Positions 62,620 to 64,000 of a stretch of DNA of 64,000 bases are shown here, one piece after another (within the stretch, counting starts at the first letter, position 1; every line of letters starts with the position of its first letter). Location of the stretch: the NCBI RefSeq assembly GCF_014640675.1, contig NZ_BMHK01000006.1:1-64000 (forward strand). Direction: 5' to 3'. The notes beneath the pieces are model-generated. The model did no database searches, had not been told where the DNA came from, and saw only the letters and a list, made by a program, of their open reading frames with translations. The translations under genes and the position numbers were made by a program. This DNA comes from Novosphingobium endophyticum (GTDB taxonomy: Bacteria; Pseudomonadota; Alphaproteobacteria; Sphingomonadales; Sphingomonadaceae).

Positions 62620-63995
62620 TCCATGCGGGGGGTACAGGGACCAGGCGGCGCGGAGCCGCGATCGTCTTCGCGGCGCTCGCGGCAATTCTTGTCGCGGCCC
62701 TCTTCGTATGGTCGAACACCGCCATCGCCGGCAGTTACGAAGGCGTCGCCAGTTGCGCCGGCTCGACCTGCCATGGCCGCAGCGAGGGTGACGGCAAGGT
62801 CGTGCGCCAGGACGAACTGCGCATCTGGCAGGAACCTTCGAGCAAGACCGGCGCGCACAGCCGGGCAGCGGCCGTGCTCTCCGCGCCGCGCGGGAGGCGG
62901 ATCGCCTCGGCGCTGGGGCTCGGCAATGCCGCCTCGGCTTCGGCATGCCTCGGCTGCCATGCGACCAATGCGCCCGGTGCCTCGCGCGGCGGACGCTATC
63001 TCGCCTCGGACGGTGTTGGCTGCGAATCCTGCCATGGCGCGGCCTCCGGTTGGCTCTCCAGCCACTATGCCATGCCCGCGACCCATGCTTCCAATGTCGC
63101 GGCGGGCATGATCCCGCTTGAAAAGCCGCAGGTCCGCGCCTCCGTCTGCCTCGACTGCCACTTCGGCTCAGACAAGCCGGGGCAGTTCGTCACCCACGCG
63201 ATGATGGCGGCCGGTCATCCGCGCGTCTCGTTCGAGCTGGACCTGTTCTCCTCGCTGCAGGCGCACTACGACATCGACGGCGACTACGTGAAGCGCAAGG
63301 GCCGGCTCGACAGCGTCCAGCTCTGGGCCGTGGGGCAGGCCGAGGCGGTGAAGCGCTCGGCCCGGCTCTTCACCAACGCCTCGCTCGCGACCGAGGGGAT
63401 CTTCCCGCAGTTCTACTTCTACGACTGCCATTCCTGCCACCGCCAGATCACGGACAACCCGGCGGCGAAGCGTAGGTTCGAGGCCAATCCCGGCCGCCCG
63501 ATCCCCTTCGGCAATCCGCCCTACAACGACGAGAACATGATCATGCTCTCCGCCGTGGCCGGCGCGCTCGCTCCCGGACAGGCGGCGCGATATGACACCG
63601 CCGCCAGGGCCTTCCACGCCGCCATGGCGCAGGGCCGGCCGCAGGCCGTGGAGGCCGCAAAGGCGCTGTCATCCGCAGCGGGGATCCTCTCCGACGCGCT
63701 GGCGAGCAGGCACTATTCCAGCGACACGGCCTTTCAGGTCATCGCCGCGATTTCGAGCAAGGCGATCACCCCCCGCCTGACCGACTACACGGGCTCGGCG
63801 CAGGCGGTCATGGCGGTGGACACGCTGCTGAATGCGCTGGTGCGCGAGGGCCGCGTCACGGTCGGCGCGGCGGCGGGCATCCGCGCGCAGATCAACCGCG
63901 CCTATGGTGCCGTCTCCGCTCCCGAGACGTTCGATCCCGCCACGTTCCGCTCCGCGCTGGGAGGCGCGGCGCGTTCTATCGAGGCACTGCGTTGA
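62616..63995 (+). CDS. Multihaem cytochrome c family protein
   Basis: 459 residues starting at GTG (GTGA overlap with the TpsA stop; GGAGGGG upstream). Signal-anchor helix GAAIVFAALAAILVAALFVW. Haem motifs: CLGCH, CESCH, CLDCH and CHSCH, plus CAGSTCH (a CX4CH variant) near the N-terminus, so about five haems. The second half has no haem motifs and is helical. It looks like a periplasmic cytochrome c554-type electron carrier or enzyme. Coupling to the exoprotein gene is unusual. Confidence 0.88.
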   Translation: MIHAGGTGTRRRGAAIVFAALAAILVAALFVWSNTAIAGSYEGVASCAGSTCHGRSEGDGKVVRQDELRIWQEPSSKTGAHSRAAAVLSAPRGRRIASALGLGNAASASACLGCHATNAPGASRGGRYLASDGVGCESCHGAASGWLSSHYAMPATHASNVAAGMIPLEKPQVRASVCLDCHFGSDKPGQFVTHAMMAAGHPRVSFELDLFSSLQAHYDIDGDYVKRKGRLDSVQLWAVGQAEAVKRSARLFTNASLATEGIFPQFYFYDCHSCHRQITDNPAAKRRFEANPGRPIPFGNPPYNDENMIMLSAVAGALAPGQAARYDTAARAFHAAMAQGRPQAVEAAKALSSAAGILSDALASRHYSSDTAFQVIAAISSKAITPRLTDYTGSAQAVMAVDTLLNALVREGRVTVGAAAGIRAQINRAYGAVSAPETFDPATFRSALGGAARSIEALR

Positions 63996-64000
63996 TGCGG

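Overview
The window looks like chromosome from an alphaproteobacterium of the order Sphingomonadales (Novosphingobium/Sphingobium-like). This is inferred from the high GC content, a TonB-dependent receptor of the sphingomonad type, an alphaproteobacterial SspB, a single bifunctional Rsh, and several small conserved proteins typical of the group. No rRNA, tRNA, CRISPR array, transposase or phage gene was recognised. Most of the left half is ordinary core genome in compact operons; the right half is exopolysaccharide and secretion functions.

Layout. 1-5.3 kb: a TonB-dependent receptor that is cut short inside a 57-bp palindromic element at the left edge, a divergent CocE/NonD-type hydrolase, an EthD-domain protein, a J-domain protein and a tiny membrane protein. 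5.3-9.9 kb (minus): the complete Tol-Pal envelope operon (ybgC-tolQ-tolR-tolA-tolB-pal). 10-13.8 kb (minus): hisB-hisH-hisA-hisF-hisE and a HIT-family protein, with a previously unmarked 57-residue PEP-CTERM protein between hisF and hisE. 14-16.6 kb (plus): sspB, a conserved hypothetical gene, gmk and dapD. 16.7-17.7 kb: a DUF1810 gene between two near-identical small membrane proteins. 18-24 kb: an accessory metabolic stretch (luciferase-like oxidoreductase, GMC oxidoreductase, Rieske ferredoxin, a lipoprotein, a SnoaL-like protein, a DUF72 protein). 24.2-30 kb: infC (probably starting at AUA), pdeM, hemF, an AI-2E-family transporter and rsh.

30.4-45.8 kb is an exopolysaccharide locus in several transcription units: a tyrosine autokinase/chain-length regulator, an O-antigen ligase/polymerase-like protein, a sulfotransferase, a flippase, a GT25 enzyme, two GT2 enzymes, an outer-membrane beta-barrel, an acetyltransferase, a short Wza-like export protein, two GT4 enzymes and a parallel beta-helix protein. 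The sulfotransferase and acetyltransferase suggest a decorated polymer. The leader before the kinase holds strong stem-loops.

46-49.1 kb has msrA overlapping tail-to-tail with a FAD-dependent oxidoreductase, and a monooxygenase. From 49.5 kb to the right edge runs the most interesting unit, a tightly coupled plus-strand operon: a secreted TPR-CHAT protein with His/Cys catalytic motifs, a CHASE2 adenylate/guanylate cyclase, an exported beta-rich protein, a two-partner-secretion transporter (TpsB), its 1797-residue haemagglutinin-like substrate (TpsA), and a multihaem cytochrome c. Stops and starts overlap or nearly touch at every junction except the 70-bp gap before tpsB, and a Crp-like palindrome lies upstream. 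I infer a regulated surface-display system in which a peptidase-like protein, cyclic-nucleotide signalling and a redox protein are bundled with an exported adhesin; none of this is tested.
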